Shown here piece after piece: positions 5,043-5,862 of a stretch of DNA of 5,862 nucleotides. The stretch comes from CAG-791 sp002394525 (GTDB lineage Bacteria; Bacillota; Clostridia; Lachnospirales; Lachnospiraceae). The stretch is from NCBI GenBank assembly GCA_946536955.1, contig CAMNFJ010000159.1:1-5862 (forward strand). The letters are read 5' to 3'. The notes beneath the pieces are model-generated. The model ran no database searches. It was given only the letters and a program-made list of their open reading frames with translations, and had not been told where the DNA came from. Position 1 is the stretch's first letter. Each line of letters opens with the position of its first letter. Made by a program: the position numbers and the translations under genes.

Positions 5043-5212
5043 GGCAAAAGCCCGGTCCGGAAGACCGGGTCACAGGCAGGGCATCCTGATCGTTCCTGTC
5101 GTTCCAGTCCGCGCCCTCCCGAAGAGCAGGGACATGGAACGCTGATCCACACAGACCGGACCCCCGGCAGACTACACTAAAAACAGCGAAAAAGAAAAGT
5201 AAAGGAGAGACC
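5043..5212 (+). other. Untranslated stretch between attenuator and paaK
   Basis: No gene or clear second promoter is seen. CCCGGTC (5051-5057) / GACCGGG (5063-5069) is a perfect 7-bp hairpin. GTTCCAGTCC (5101-5110) pairs with GGAC-A-TGGAAC (5130-5140) with one bulged base. The paaK ribosome binding site AAAGGAG (5201-5207) lies 5 nt before the ATG at 5213. The stretch is long for a plain spacer and could carry RNA processing or stability elements. Confidence 0.45.
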
Positions 5213-5862
5213 ATGGGCAACTATTATCAGAAGGAAATCGAAACCGCCTCACGGGAGGAAATTCTCAAGATCCAGAATGAGAAGATCGTCAAGCAGGTCA
5301 AATATGTCTACGACAATGTCCCCTACTATCACAATCTGATGGACAAAAAGGGTGTCAAACCCGAGGATATCCAGAGCGTCGACGACATCTACAAGCTCCC
5401 CTTCCTGACCAAGGATGACCTGCGCGAGGCTTATCCCTACGGACTTCTGGGCACAGATCTCAAGAACTGCGTCCGCATCCAGTCCACCTCCGGCACCACC
5501 GGCAAGCGTGTCGTGGCCTTCTACACCCAGAAGGACATCGATATGTGGGAGGAGTGCTGCGCCAGAGCCATCGTGGCCGCAGGCGGCACCAACGAGGATG
5601 TCGTCCAGGTCTGCTACGGCTACGGTCTCTTCACCGGCGGCCCCGGCCTCAACGGTGGTTCCCACAAGGTCGGCTGCCTGACCCTGCCCATGTCCTCCGG
5701 AAATACTGACCGTCAGATCCAGTTCATGATGGACCTCAACGCGACCATCCTCTGCTGCACCCCCTCCTACGCAGCCTTCATCGGCGAGTCCCTGGCCGAG
5801 AAGGGCTACAAGCCCGAGGACAACAAGCTCAAGGCCGGTATCTTCGGCGCCGAGCCCTGGAC
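5213..5862 (+). CDS. paaK: Phenylacetate-CoA ligase, 5' part (runs off the window)
   Basis: The first 216 residues of an adenylate-forming ligase of about 430 residues; the 3' end is beyond the window. It shows the N-terminal helix region seen in PaaK (YQKEIE, then YDNVPYY at 33-39), LPFLTKDDLRE (62-72), the ATP-binding P-loop STSGTTGK (91-98), YGYGLFTGG (135-143) and the GAEPW motif (212-216). The enzyme activates phenylacetate (or another aryl acetate) with ATP and CoA to phenylacetyl-CoA, AMP and PPi in the cytoplasm. In anaerobes it commonly pairs with indolepyruvate:ferredoxin oxidoreductase. A Phe-rich leader peptide and terminator precede it, so expression is likely linked to phenylalanine supply. 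The ATG at 5213 follows AAAGGAG closely. The family is secure; substrate preference among phenylacetate, indoleacetate and hydroxyphenylacetate is not shown. Confidence 0.95.
   Translation, partial: MGNYYQKEIETASREEILKIQNEKIVKQVKYVYDNVPYYHNLMDKKGVKPEDIQSVDDIYKLPFLTKDDLREAYPYGLLGTDLKNCVRIQSTSGTTGKRVVAFYTQKDIDMWEECCARAIVAAGGTNEDVVQVCYGYGLFTGGPGLNGGSHKVGCLTLPMSSGNTDRQIQFMMDLNATILCCTPSYAAFIGESLAEKGYKPEDNKLKAGIFGAEPW

Noticed and set aside
4945..5145. 66- and 71-residue frames after the Phe leader
   Set aside because: They cross the strong terminator stem and lack ribosome binding sites.
1..5862. CRISPR arrays, tRNA or rRNA genes, insertion sequences
   Set aside because: No spaced repeats, cloverleaf sequences, rRNA stretches, transposase frames or terminal repeats were seen.

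Overview
The window looks like a chromosomal segment from a GC-rich anaerobic member of the Clostridia (Lachnospiraceae/Oscillospiraceae-like). This rests on strong AAAGGAG ribosome binding sites, sigma-A type promoters, intrinsic terminators, a preQ1-I riboswitch, an ECF-type S component, and a PaaK-type ligase typical of amino-acid-metabolising gut or rumen anaerobes. The taxonomic call is inference from style and gene content only.

Left block (1-2793, + strand). A weak promoter (about 9-37) opens a 340-nt leader. The leader holds a stable hairpin, a preQ1-I riboswitch aptamer (105-139) and two terminator-like hairpins (166-194 and 200-226). Downstream are a nucleoside hydrolase (389-1381) and a small membrane protein of the ECF S-component type (1431-2021). 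PreQ1-I control of a nucleoside hydrolase plus an ECF transporter points to queuosine salvage: import of queuosine or queuine, and hydrolysis of queuosine to queuine (QueK-like). A short NAD-type SDR oxidoreductase (2143-2793) follows after a small UUCG hairpin; its link to the pathway is unknown.

Middle block (2794-4439). A perfect 17-bp bidirectional terminator and a train of further hairpins (2855-3070) separate the SDR gene from a convergent M18-family metalloaminopeptidase (3054-4439, - strand). The aminopeptidase has its own good promoter at 4540-4567.

Right block (4440-5862, + strand). The divergent intergenic region holds a perfect palindrome (4605-4626) and a near-consensus promoter (4734-4762). 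Then comes a 32-codon leader ORF (4863-4961) with phenylalanine at every second codon from 11 to 21, followed by a strong terminator (4998-5042). The first structural gene behind it is the 5' part of a phenylacetate-CoA ligase (paaK, 5213 to window end). This reads as a classic ribosome-mediated phenylalanine attenuator in front of paaK. It is the most interesting feature of the window: it suggests that the ligase operon is induced by phenylalanine starvation and so serves phenylalanine synthesis from phenylacetate rather than degradation.
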